A stretch of DNA of 19,052 bases from Candidatus Aminicenantota bacterium (lineage in GTDB: Bacteria > Acidobacteriota > Aminicenantia > UBA2199), in assembly GCA_023137075.1 (NCBI GenBank), contig JAGLQA010000100.1:1-19052 (forward strand), written 5' to 3'. Under the pieces are notes generated by a model that was not told where the DNA came from, did no database searches, and was given only the letters and a program-made list of their open reading frames with translations. Position numbers and translations under genes: made by a program. Of the stretch, positions 7,031 to 14,683 are shown one piece after another (within the stretch, counting starts at the first letter, position 1; the number at the start of each line of letters is the position of its first letter).

Positions 7031-7427
7031 TACCAATGTTATCGTATACAGTTATATCAACCCGGAAGGCCCGAAACATACTACATCGAAACAAATTATT
7101 GAGAAGCTTATTTCTGAAAATAAATTGATTCTTTCCCCCTTAAGCCTACAGGAGTTGCTTTTCGTTTTTAATAAATTGAAGTTGGCGAAAAAAGAAATTT
7201 TTGAGATTTACGAATTATTTAGCAGGTATTGCGAACATGGCTTACCCATTGAATCGGTAAAGGATGCGTGCAAATTTTGTTTTGATATAGATAGTTTACG
7301 AAGAATCAACGATGCGGTTCACCTTAAATTTGCGGAAAAGCATGCCGGTAAGTTAATCACTTTTGATAGTGATTTTAAAAAATTCCGAGAACACACTGAT
7401 CTTGAAATCGAAATTATAGAGAGGTAA
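7017..7427 (+). CDS. PIN-domain ribonuclease toxin (VapC-like)
   Basis: The 136-residue protein has the PIN fold pattern of metal-dependent endoribonucleases. The acidic site is complete: Asp5 in YIDTNV, Glu46 in LSLQELL, Asp99 in RINDAVH, and Asp117/Asp119 in ITFDSDF. The usual VapC role is cleavage of tRNA or rRNA, inhibiting translation when antitoxin is degraded; the target here is unknown. Its start lies inside the antitoxin gene (14-base overlap), so translation is probably coupled. The pair is more AT-rich than its flanks and is bracketed by hairpins at 6545-6567 and 7434-7459, which fits a self-contained acquired cassette. Confidence 0.9.
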   Translation: MVYIDTNVIVYSYINPEGPKHTTSKQIIEKLISENKLILSPLSLQELLFVFNKLKLAKKEIFEIYELFSRYCEHGLPIESVKDACKFCFDIDSLRRINDAVHLKFAEKHAGKLITFDSDFKKFREHTDLEIEIIER

Positions 7428-7433
7428 CTCTTA

Positions 7434-7459
7434 TCCCCTCTTCTTTTGTTTTGAGGGGA
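7434..7459. terminator. Hairpin between convergent vapC and radical SAM genes
   Basis: TCCCCTC (7434-7440) and GAGGGGA (7453-7459) form a GC-rich 7-bp stem around a 12-base loop. It is centred in the short convergent gap, 6 bases after the vapC stop and 5 before the opposite stop. Neither side has a clear T-tract, so it is a candidate terminator for both transcripts rather than a textbook one. Confidence 0.45.
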
Positions 7460-7464
7460 ACCTT

Positions 7465-8607
7465 CTATAAAAAATAGCCGGGGATTTTTTCATCGCAGTA
7501 TTTGCAGCGATTGCCTTTCATGCCGATGGTATTGGTGACATAGCGCATCCGCTCGATCAAAAGTTTATGACATCCCGGACAATAGGTGTTCTCAGCATCC
7601 GAAAGCAGGTTGCCGATGTATGCAAATTTCACCCCGCTGTCCCTGGCAATCTTCCGGCACCGGTGCAGGGTGGCCGGAGGGGTGGGAGGAATATTCTTCA
7701 GCATAAAGGTGGGATAGTAACGGGAAAAATGAACCGGCACATCGGGCCCCAACTCTTTGACAATCCACCTACTCATGGTCTCAATCTCTCGCTTGCTGTC
7801 ATTCAACGTTGGGATAATCAGGTCAACGATCTCAAACCAGATACCTTCGTCCTTTAAGACCAGCAGGGTGTCTAACACGGGTTTCAACGTCCCGGCACAC
7901 TGTTCTTTGTAAAATTTCTCCGTAAAGGCTTTTAAATCAATTTTTACGGCGCCTAAGTATTTACACAACTCCCGCATGGGCTTTTCATTAATGTATCCGT
8001 TCGAAATCATCACATTGGGAATACCTTTCTTTTTGCCTTCTGCGGCACATGCCAGCATGTATTCGAAAAATACCACCGGTTCGCTGTAGGTGTGGGCCAC
8101 CGTCTTGCAACTTCTTGCTTCTGCCAACCGGATGAGGTCTTGCGGGAATAGTTCGGTTGATTTTACCTGCTCGGGCCGTTTCTGGGAGATTTCCCAATTC
8201 TGGCAAAAGCGGCAGACAAAATTACAACCGGCTGTGGCAACGGAGAAGGAAGTGGTGGCCGGATAATAATGGAAAAGAGGTTTTTTTTCTATGGGATCGA
8301 TGCCGGCGGAACAGGGATTGCCGTAAACCAGGGTATAATAGGTGCCGCCCCGGTTCTCCCTGACACCGCAGGTGCCTCTTTCCAGGTCCGCTACCCGGCA
8401 TTCATGGGGACAAAGCTTACAGATCACTTTTTTTTCGGGCAGCCTTTCGTAATACCTGGCTTCTTTGACAAATTTTTCCTCTATCGCGGCCGCATGCAGC
8501 ACGGGCCGGAACAGCGGGATGGAGCAGGCAGCGCCTGTGCCGGCGGCCAGACGCAGAAATTCCCGCCGGCTGAGCCTATTTTTTATATCGATGGTTCGTT
8601 CTATCAC
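7465..8607 (-). CDS. amrS: AmmeMemoRadiSam radical SAM enzyme (AmrS-like) with a Tat leader
   Basis: The 380-residue protein matches the AmrS family. It has an N-terminal Cys cluster (Cys63, Cys66, Cys70, Cys80 in CKLCPHEC...GTCGVREN), then DPIEKKPLFHYYP, then the radical-SAM motif CNFVCRFC (Cys128, Cys132, Cys135) followed by QNWEISQ. A C-terminal zinc-ribbon-like pair, CPGCHK and CKYCDEKIPG, closes it. The chemistry would be 5'-deoxyadenosyl-radical based; the substrate is unknown. Unusually, residues 11-41 form a twin-arginine export signal: NRLSRREFLRL, an apolar stretch, and HAAA as a possible cleavage site. This leader accounts for the extra N-terminal length. Translation starts at GTG 8607 behind GAGGTG. 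The gene lies 19 bases after the DUF362 gene. The family call is firm; export is inferred. Confidence 0.93.
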   Translation of the reverse strand: MIERTIDIKNRLSRREFLRLAAGTGAACSIPLFRPVLHAAAIEEKFVKEARYYERLPEKKVICKLCPHECRVADLERGTCGVRENRGGTYYTLVYGNPCSAGIDPIEKKPLFHYYPATTSFSVATAGCNFVCRFCQNWEISQKRPEQVKSTELFPQDLIRLAEARSCKTVAHTYSEPVVFFEYMLACAAEGKKKGIPNVMISNGYINEKPMRELCKYLGAVKIDLKAFTEKFYKEQCAGTLKPVLDTLLVLKDEGIWFEIVDLIIPTLNDSKREIETMSRWIVKELGPDVPVHFSRYYPTFMLKNIPPTPPATLHRCRKIARDSGVKFAYIGNLLSDAENTYCPGCHKLLIERMRYVTNTIGMKGNRCKYCDEKIPGYFL

Positions 8608-8626
8608 CTGGCACCTCTTTTTTTTT

Positions 8627-9517
8627 TCAGATATTTATAACTTCTATTTTGCCGGGATGGGCATGGCCCAACTTCAACTGCGCGGCTGTTAGAATATAAC
8701 GGGGCTCCCGGCCGCTTTCTTTCAGGGATTTCAATTTCAACTCTTTGCGGCATTGCTCGATGATCTGCCACCCGGTGTAATCGAGAGCCACGGGGTCACG
8801 GCTGACGAGTATGCCGCCGTACTCCAGGGCATATTTGGGATAAAAGGCCGGGCCATTGTTCGCCTGTACCCGGGAGGCGTCACCCAGGGTGAGACGGAGT
8901 TTGTTCTTTATGAGAGGATGGGTGCAGAGGTCCGCCACATAGGGGTCGCAATTATTGCGATGGAACTTATTGGGGTTGTATATGGCGCCGTAAAAATTTT
9001 TCAGGCCGATGGAAACACCGGCTATGTCGTGATCTTTTAAAACGGGTAGGTTGATGTGGGCGTCGACTATCTCCATTATCCGGGAAAAACAGGTGCCGAC
9101 ACTGCGGGCAAATTCGAGCCGCTGCGAATATCCGCCGCCGGGAAAATGATCGGTACCTAAAATATTGATTCCGGAACTACCTACCACAAATCCCGCTTTT
9201 TCTAATTCCCGGTTTGTGCGCTCCCATACAAAAATATTCTGTTTTTTAATCCCAGCTGAGAGCAGACCGTCAACAACCGTCATTACCAGGCCTTCCGTGG
9301 TGGATAGGTGCCTGCCGGGTAAACAACTCAATTTAATGCCGATTTTTTCACCCGGCGAGAAAAGGGATTTCCAGGCATTGGCGGCTGAGGAGGCGCCGGT
9401 GATTTTTATTAGGGCCTTGTCTACAAAAGGACGCACCTTCTCTTTTAGTAGTTTATGACCCTGGCGTTTCAGTTTGGGCGACCGGGCCAATACTACGATA
9501 CTTTTACCGGGTTCCAT
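8627..9517 (-). CDS. DUF362 (PF04015) domain protein
   Basis: The 296-residue protein has DUF362 family features: an early GEKIGIKLSCLPG strand, a central GVSIGLKNFYGAI block and the late SRDPVALDYTGWQII block. The catalytic role of the family is undefined; its members are often found with ferredoxin domains or radical SAM genes. This one has no CxxCxxC ferredoxin part and no visible signal peptide. ATG 9517, preceded by GAGGAAGG, is preferred over the adjacent TTG 9520. It starts 9 bases after the Memo-AMMECR1 stop and ends 19 bases before the radical SAM start, so it is the middle gene of a tight three-gene operon and probably works in the same pathway. Its apparent cytoplasmic location contrasts with the export signals on both neighbours. 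Confidence 0.85.
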   Translation of the reverse strand: MEPGKSIVVLARSPKLKRQGHKLLKEKVRPFVDKALIKITGASSAANAWKSLFSPGEKIGIKLSCLPGRHLSTTEGLVMTVVDGLLSAGIKKQNIFVWERTNRELEKAGFVVGSSGINILGTDHFPGGGYSQRLEFARSVGTCFSRIMEIVDAHINLPVLKDHDIAGVSIGLKNFYGAIYNPNKFHRNNCDPYVADLCTHPLIKNKLRLTLGDASRVQANNGPAFYPKYALEYGGILVSRDPVALDYTGWQIIEQCRKELKLKSLKESGREPRYILTAAQLKLGHAHPGKIEVINI

Positions 9518-9526
9518 CAACCTTCC

Positions 9527-11083
9527 TCATTTATGCTCCTTTTCGCCAAAAACCTGGGCCTGGAAAATATAAAATTCCATTCCCGGCTTTTTATAGGCAT
9601 CGACAGGCAGCCAGGCTTTGCGGCATAATTGGCTTAAAAACTCATCTAAGTCCCAGCCCGTTTCCAGGGCTACCTGGGGGAGAAATACCGCCTGGCGAGA
9701 TCCCTTTTTAATGATAACGCCATCGGTTCCCAAACGGATTTTGCTGTAATCAGCTATCTTTTGCAGGGGGGTCATTACCGATACTTCCATGTCTATTTGC
9801 CGCAACTCGGCTGCCTTTACCGGGGGGAAACGCGGGTCACTTAACCCGGCCTTTATCGCATTATCCCTTACGCCTAAGTAGAGTGGGGCGGATCCGATTA
9901 TCGAACCGATGCAGCCGCGCAAATGACCGTTTATCTTCAGGGTGACAAAAACACCTGTTTTTTCCTTTAACTTTTCCGATATTGCGTATTTCGTCTCAAT
10001 ATCTTTGGGCGGAATTTGTTCCCTGACATAGGCCTGCAGGCTTTTCCTGGCAATAGACAGCAGTATTTTTTTCTCCTTTTCGCTCAGTTCCGGGGGAACC
10101 GGTTTCTTTGTGCTCTTTTTTTTTACCTGGGATGAGGAGTTACCGTTGGAATTCCGGGTAATAATAATAGAGGCATAACTGACACTTATGGAATAATCGC
10201 TGCCCTTATCTCCCGATTTGTAGTAATCGATCAGTATTCCCCGGTGAGTTTTGCCGGAAAATAATTTAATTAAAACGCCTACCGGGTTAAAACCGCACAT
10301 GGTAATTCCTGTTTTTTTCTCATATTCCCGGTAACTGTCAAAGTCCAATCTTAATACCGGGTCAATGATGCCCATATCAAGTTTTGTCAGGTTGTTTTTG
10401 ATGTCGTCCATAAAGGGGCGATAACCGAAATTAGCTCCGAAATGCGTTAAATCCGTACTGGCGATCACCAGGGCGTGCGCATCGATATACTTTTTTAGAA
10501 TATCGGCGATGGGTTGAAAATCCTTATCCTGCAAATACCCGAATAGAATGGGAATAATTTTGTATTCCCTTTTTTTTAACGCTTTTTGCAAGAAGGGCAG
10601 ATGGTTCTCGATGGAATGTTCGTACTGCATGATCCGGTTGTCAACTTTAAAAAATTTTTCCTTCGCTAATGCGGCGGTTATCTCTTGATCCACCGGGATC
10701 TTTCCTAAAGGAGTGGCGTTATAGGAAAAACCGGAGACACAGCACCCGGCAAATCGCCCCTGGTGGGATACGCCGAAGAGAAAGACACGTTTAATTGTAT
10801 CGGAGTGTTTTATTAATTGCTTATAGGCATTTGCCGCGCATTGCCCTGAATAATTTATACCGGCATGGGGCCCGATGAGTGCAGCAATCTTGCCGGGAAT
10901 TTTTTTGCTTTTCGCATTCTCGAAATAGTGGTTGAGCATCGCGTGTAAATCGCTTTTTGATGAAGGATACCAGTTTCCGGTGGTGAGATAGCTCCTGGTT
11001 TTTTCTTCCGCGCAGGAGAGGAAGAAGAAAAAATGGATTGATATAACAATAAAGATAAAAACGGTTCTCTTTTTTTTTGCCAT
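9527..11083 (-). CDS. Memo-AMMECR1 fusion protein with a lipoprotein-like signal
   Basis: The 518-residue protein joins two domains of the AmmeMemoRadiSam system. The Memo domain (about 35-310) has its metal-site residues: His73 in GPHAG, His107 in FGVSHQG, His214 in STDLTHFG and Cys263 in CGFNPVG, plus YEHSIENHLPFL. A Lys/Ser-rich linker (about 311-335) leads to an AMMECR1 domain (about 336-515) with the signature LRGCIGS (388-394) and DPRFPPV. The N-terminus MAKKKR, a long apolar core and FLSC (Cys24) resembles a lipoprotein signal, though the -3 residue is Phe, so the lipobox is relaxed. Memo relatives are metal-dependent redox proteins; AMMECR1 function is unsettled. ATG 11083 follows GAGGAGC. 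It is first in the operon with DUF362 and AmrS. Confidence 0.92.
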   Translation of the reverse strand: MAKKKRTVFIFIVISIHFFFFLSCAEEKTRSYLTTGNWYPSSKSDLHAMLNHYFENAKSKKIPGKIAALIGPHAGINYSGQCAANAYKQLIKHSDTIKRVFLFGVSHQGRFAGCCVSGFSYNATPLGKIPVDQEITAALAKEKFFKVDNRIMQYEHSIENHLPFLQKALKKREYKIIPILFGYLQDKDFQPIADILKKYIDAHALVIASTDLTHFGANFGYRPFMDDIKNNLTKLDMGIIDPVLRLDFDSYREYEKKTGITMCGFNPVGVLIKLFSGKTHRGILIDYYKSGDKGSDYSISVSYASIIITRNSNGNSSSQVKKKSTKKPVPPELSEKEKKILLSIARKSLQAYVREQIPPKDIETKYAISEKLKEKTGVFVTLKINGHLRGCIGSIIGSAPLYLGVRDNAIKAGLSDPRFPPVKAAELRQIDMEVSVMTPLQKIADYSKIRLGTDGVIIKKGSRQAVFLPQVALETGWDLDEFLSQLCRKAWLPVDAYKKPGMEFYIFQAQVFGEKEHK

Positions 11084-11100
11084 TTTTAGCTCCTCGTTAT

Positions 11101-11129
11101 TATATATACAAAATCCCCTTGAATGTCAA
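11101..11129 (-). promoter_or_regulatory. Promoter of the AmmeMemoRadiSam operon
   Basis: On the minus strand a perfect TTGACA (11129-11124) is followed after 17 bases by TATATA (11106-11101); a TATAAT also lies two bases further downstream. The leader to the ATG at 11083 is short and carries the GAGGAGC ribosome site. This gives the operon its own start, separate from the transglycosylase gene upstream. Confidence 0.72.
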
Positions 11130-11165
11130 GCCCAAAACAAGGCTGGGCAGGGAGCAACCGGATTA

Positions 11166-11813
11166 TTAAATAGTAAGATTCTCTTCTTTCTTTTTCCCGG
11201 CTTTAGGAGCTTTGTCTTTATTGGTATAAAAGAGAGTTGAGATTACCTTTACACTGTATTTGGTATTATTATACTTATAACCGTTATTGTAGTGAAACAG
11301 GGCTTTGAGTAGGTCTCCATCGGTTTCATCATAATAGTGTTTTAATATTTTTAAACCTAACTCGATGTTGTATTCTTTTTCGAAAATCCGGTTAAAGCGT
11401 ATGTTGAGCTCATCTTTCCAGACAGAATAGGTCACCTGCATTAAACCATAGGCCCCCGCTTTCGAAACGGCGTAGGGTTTGAAATCACTCTCTACCTGTA
11501 TCATTGCCATAATGAGATAGGGATTAAAACCGTATTTTTCACTTTTTGAGAATACGATTTTGGCAATCTCCGCAAATCTCGGGTATTTTAATTTAAATAT
11601 ATTCTCCTGGAATTGGTAAAGGTCTATTTCACTTTTATATTTTTCAAAGTCGGTAATTTTTTTGTCCATCAGGGATACTTCCCGGGTCAACACCTGGATG
11701 GCCGCTCGGCTCTCAAGCTTTTGTTCCGATAGGTTAATCGTTAAGAGAGTAAGCACCCCGGTTGCCAACATAAACAGTATAAACATACTATACTGAATTT
11801 TCTTTAAGGTCAT
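11166..11813 (-). CDS. Membrane-anchored lytic transglycosylase (SLT domain)
   Basis: The 215-residue protein has an N-terminal membrane segment (about 8-28), a charged helical stretch likely to be coiled coil (about 29-62), and an SLT/lysozyme-like domain (about 80-200). The catalytic glutamate is Glu108 in QVESDFKPYAVS, followed by GAYGLMQVT and the late motif HYNNG, all typical of family 1 lytic transglycosylases. It would cleave the MurNAc-GlcNAc bond of peptidoglycan in the periplasm, for remodelling or for inserting envelope machines. ATG 11813 has GGGAGG 5 bases upstream. It has its own very strong promoter and appears monocistronic; the gap to the next gene holds a second promoter. 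Confidence 0.9.
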   Translation of the reverse strand: MTLKKIQYSMFILFMLATGVLTLLTINLSEQKLESRAAIQVLTREVSLMDKKITDFEKYKSEIDLYQFQENIFKLKYPRFAEIAKIVFSKSEKYGFNPYLIMAMIQVESDFKPYAVSKAGAYGLMQVTYSVWKDELNIRFNRIFEKEYNIELGLKILKHYYDETDGDLLKALFHYNNGYKYNNTKYSVKVISTLFYTNKDKAPKAGKKKEENLTI

Positions 11814-11849
11814 TTTTCCTCCCGAAAATCTTTTATCATACTATGGCAT

Positions 11850-11878
11850 ATTATAGTATAATTTTTTCAAAATGTCAA
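11850..11878 (-). promoter_or_regulatory. Perfect-consensus sigma-70 promoter for the lytic transglycosylase gene
   Basis: TTGACA (11878-11873), a 17-base spacer and TATAAT (11855-11850) match the consensus at all twelve positions on the minus strand. The predicted start near 11843 gives a leader of about 30 bases with the GGGAGG ribosome site. This is the strongest-looking promoter in the window. Confidence 0.85.
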
Positions 11879-12003
11879 CCCCTGAATCCTATAATTTGTG
11901 TGTCCTGTGGGTTCATACACTATATATAGGCCGATTCTTCTTTATTTTCGCTGGAAAATTTTGAAAAAAATGATTAATCTTCTCTGTGTAATATTTTTTC
12001 TTT

Positions 12004-14175
12004 TTAATTCAGGCACTTTCCACATGTGGATACAACTTCCCGGAGAACCGAACTCAGATCTTTCATACGATAAGGTTTGGACAATGCGCTGACAAAACCG
12101 TATTCTTTATGCTTGGCTATAACCGGGTCTGTGGAATACCCACTGGAAACCACGGCTTTCACTTGCGGGTCCATTCTGCGGAGTTCACGGATGGTCTCCT
12201 GCCCTCCCATACCGCCCGGGACGATAAGATCGAGAACGACAACATCAAAGGGATTACCCGACTGCCGTGCATCTTCGTATAGTTTCAGCACTTCGGCGCC
12301 GTTTTTTGCCAATTCAACGGTGTAACCGATTTCTTTCAATAAATCACCGGTGCATTCCAGTATAAGCGCTTCGTCATCCATGAGCAGCACTCTGCCCCGG
12401 TTCGCATAGGTGTGCTGCTCCTTTTCCTTCCTGGTTTTCTTTTTTTTACCTGAAGCGGGTAAATAGATGTAAAAGGATGTCCCCATTCCCGGCTGCGATT
12501 CGACTGTAATTAACCCGTTATGTTTTTTTATTATAGAATAAGCGATTGAAAGGCCTAAGCCGCTCTTTTTTTCTTTTGTGGTGAAAAAAGGATCGAATAT
12601 TTTATCCAGGTGTTCGGCAGGTATTCCCGTTCCCTGGTCATTGACAATGATTTTTATATATTTTCCCTCTTCAAGGGGGAGGTTATTCGGGGAGCAGACC
12701 GTGAGGTTGTCTGCTAAAATGTGTATCATTCCTCCTCCGGGCATTGCCTGCGCCGCGTTGATAACCAGGCTCCGGATGACCTGGCTGATCTGTCCTTCAT
12801 CGATTTCTACGTCCCGGAGGTTTTCGGCGAAGGTGTATTTACACTTCACCCGGGAACCGCTTAAAGCAAAGTTAGCTGTGTCGGTGAGCAGCTCGGCGAT
12901 TGACGCAGTACCCTTGACAGGTGCCCCGCCATTGGAGAAGGTCAGCAGTTGTTGGGTTAATGTTTTTGCTCTCATGACGGCTTTTTCCGTTTCATTTAAC
13001 CGGGTTGCTGCCCGGTTTTCTTTTTTTAAAACCAATTTCAAAAAGCCGATGTTAACTAATATGGAAGCCAGGAAGTTATTAAAATCGTGCGCAATTCCAC
13101 CGGCCAGGAGCCCCAAAGATTCCAGCTTTTCAGATTTAATCATTTCTTCTTCCATTTTCTTATTCCGGCTGATATCTTCCATTATTCCGTCATGATACAT
13201 TATTTCCCCCGATTTTCCGGTTACCCCTTTGATGTTTAAAGAGGCCCAGAAAACAAAACCATCCTTACGTTTCAATTGTACCTCAAATCCTGAGACCACA
13301 CCCTTTTTCTTTAACCCTTTGAGCAGGCCGTCTCTCTGTTCGAGATGTAGATAGAAATCACCGGCGGGAGCGCCCAGCATTTCTTCTTCCGATTCGTATC
13401 CGAACATTTTTACCATTGCGGGGTTGCCCGCAATGATCCTTCCTCCCGGGGTTGAACGAAAAATACCCAGGGGGATATTTTTTTGCAGGTCTCGATAGCG
13501 TTCTTCGATTTCTTGAAATGCTTCCCGGGCTATCTCGTATTCGGAGATATCCCTGAAGTTTTCGACAATGCCTATCGGTTCCTTACCGTTTCCCCGCAGG
13601 GGAACGGCCATCAATGTACAGAATATACGTGTACCGTCCTTGCGTATTTTTTCGACGTCGAATTCGACCCGTTCTTCACCTTTGAGGACCTGGTTTAACG
13701 GACAGCCCACGGTTTTACACAGGCTGCCGCCGAAGACGTCATAACATTTTTTCCCCACTGCTTCTTTGCGGCTGAAGCCCGATAGGGTGGAGAAAGTATC
13801 ATTGACGCGGAATACGGTGAAGTTTCTATCGATGACGCGCATTCCGTCGGCTGCGGTATTAAATACCTGGTTGAGTTCTTTGAGCGCCCCGCGAGTTTCT
13901 TTCTCCGTATTTTTAAGTTTGTTGATTATCCCCTGTGCATAGATACTAAAAATTATGATAATGGCAAGGACGAACAGGCGTATCCATATCTCCCGGGCAT
14001 CCGGGGGTAATAACCGACCGGCAAATGTACCCTCCCGGAATATAAGCGTGTGGAGGAGGGATTCGATAATCCAGAACAATACTCCCAGCGACATTCCAAT
14101 AAATATGATATGTTTTGAAGTTTTCAACGTGTTTATTTTTTTACTTTTCGGCATTAAGGGATTCATTGGTTTCAT
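12004..14175 (-). CDS. Membrane hybrid histidine kinase (2 TM, PAS-PAS-HisKA-HATPase-receiver)
   Basis: The protein is 723 residues from ATG 14175, which has AAGGA 7 bases upstream; ATG 14193 would add six residues but has no ribosome site. Two membrane segments lie near residues 22-46 and 63-84 with only a short loop between them, so sensing is probably cytoplasmic. Two PAS domains follow (about 100-220 and 225-345); the first carries three cysteines (144, 153, 158; KCYDVF...CKTVGCPL). The kinase core has His363 in GGIAHDFNN, then the N box VINAAQAMPGG, DQGTGIP, DPFFTTK and GLGLS. A C-terminal receiver has MDDE, phosphoacceptor Asp649 in VVLDLIVPG, and LSKPY. It is the second gene after the sigma-54-type promoter, 69 bases behind the degenerate receiver. 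No DNA-binding domain is present. Confidence 0.93.
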   Translation of the reverse strand: MKPMNPLMPKSKKINTLKTSKHIIFIGMSLGVLFWIIESLLHTLIFREGTFAGRLLPPDAREIWIRLFVLAIIIIFSIYAQGIINKLKNTEKETRGALKELNQVFNTAADGMRVIDRNFTVFRVNDTFSTLSGFSRKEAVGKKCYDVFGGSLCKTVGCPLNQVLKGEERVEFDVEKIRKDGTRIFCTLMAVPLRGNGKEPIGIVENFRDISEYEIAREAFQEIEERYRDLQKNIPLGIFRSTPGGRIIAGNPAMVKMFGYESEEEMLGAPAGDFYLHLEQRDGLLKGLKKKGVVSGFEVQLKRKDGFVFWASLNIKGVTGKSGEIMYHDGIMEDISRNKKMEEEMIKSEKLESLGLLAGGIAHDFNNFLASILVNIGFLKLVLKKENRAATRLNETEKAVMRAKTLTQQLLTFSNGGAPVKGTASIAELLTDTANFALSGSRVKCKYTFAENLRDVEIDEGQISQVIRSLVINAAQAMPGGGMIHILADNLTVCSPNNLPLEEGKYIKIIVNDQGTGIPAEHLDKIFDPFFTTKEKKSGLGLSIAYSIIKKHNGLITVESQPGMGTSFYIYLPASGKKKKTRKEKEQHTYANRGRVLLMDDEALILECTGDLLKEIGYTVELAKNGAEVLKLYEDARQSGNPFDVVVLDLIVPGGMGGQETIRELRRMDPQVKAVVSSGYSTDPVIAKHKEYGFVSALSKPYRMKDLSSVLREVVSTCGKCLN

Positions 14176-14244
14176 TGTTTTTCCTTGTTTCATTTAATCG
14201 GTTCATGTCAATTGCGGGAATTTCAAAATCTGGGTTTTTTATAT

Positions 14245-14652
14245 CTATATAATATTTCTCCTGTATTTTCTAATATTTTTCAGGATATTCATTATGTTGG
14301 TCAGCAAGGTAATGCTGTCAAAAGGCCTCACTATATATCCGTAAAAACCTTTATCCAATAATTGCTTCATTAGTCGTATTTTCCCGTTGTTCGAAACGAC
14401 AATAAAGGGGAGGCTCAGGTCTATTTTTTCTATTTCTAAGAACATTCTCCACAACGATTGTGCCGACATTAAGGAGCCGGTAATTAAAAGATCAAAAGGT
14501 TTGAATTTGGCGTGATGAGAGCGAATTTTATCAATCGCTTGATAGCCTTTCTCAACGATACATACACGAAAATTGTGACTTTCGAGAAGTAGACTTAAAG
14601 GCAGTGCGTTTTCTTTTCTTTCTGCTGCTATCAGTATGCGATGTTGTTTCAT
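14245..14652 (-). CDS. Stand-alone degenerate receiver domain (pseudo-receiver)
   Basis: The 135-residue protein has the length and alternating strand-helix pattern of a CheY-like receiver but lacks key residues. The acidic pair (normally DD/ED after ILIV) reads AAE (9-11), keeping only one acid. The phosphoacceptor position is Gly59 (FDLLITGS where families have FDLLITD). The conserved Ser is kept (FIVVSNN), and the conserved Lys is Arg in YIVRPFD. It therefore should not be phosphorylated in the usual way and may act as a binding partner, adaptor or decoy. There is no output domain. ATG 14652 sits directly before the first beta strand, with no ribosome site upstream. It lies just behind a sigma-54-type promoter and in front of the hybrid kinase gene. 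Confidence 0.8.
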   Translation of the reverse strand: MKQHRILIAAERKENALPLSLLLESHNFRVCIVEKGYQAIDKIRSHHAKFKPFDLLITGSLMSAQSLWRMFLEIEKIDLSLPFIVVSNNGKIRLMKQLLDKGFYGYIVRPFDSITLLTNIMNILKNIRKYRRNII

Positions 14653-14666
14653 TGCAAAAGGAGAAA

Positions 14667-14683
14667 TGCAATTTTTATGCCAG
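14667..14683 (-). promoter_or_regulatory. Sigma-54-type (-24/-12) promoter
   Basis: On the minus strand, CTGGCATAAAAATTGCA (14683-14667) matches the TGGCAC-N5-TTGC pattern, with GG and GC exactly 10 bases apart as required. The predicted start at about 14656 lies only about 4 bases before the receiver ATG. An NtrC-type sigma-54 activator is encoded immediately upstream. Inverted arms ATTGCA (14651-14656) and TGCAAT (14667-14672) span the -12 box and the start codon. Confidence 0.65.

Noticed and set aside
8522..8530. Cys28 of the radical SAM protein as a lipobox cysteine
   Set aside because: The preceding residues (Gly-Ala-Ala) lack the usual large apolar residue at -3, and the Cys falls inside the apolar core rather than after it.
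12578..13195. A 205-codon plus-strand open frame
   Set aside because: It is antisense to the kinase core of the hybrid histidine kinase, with low-complexity composition and no ribosome site.
14206..14211. Minus-strand TTGACA before the hybrid kinase gene
   Set aside because: No -10-like sequence lies at 16-18 bases, and the spot is only 30 bases from the start codon; co-transcription with the pseudo-receiver gene is simpler.
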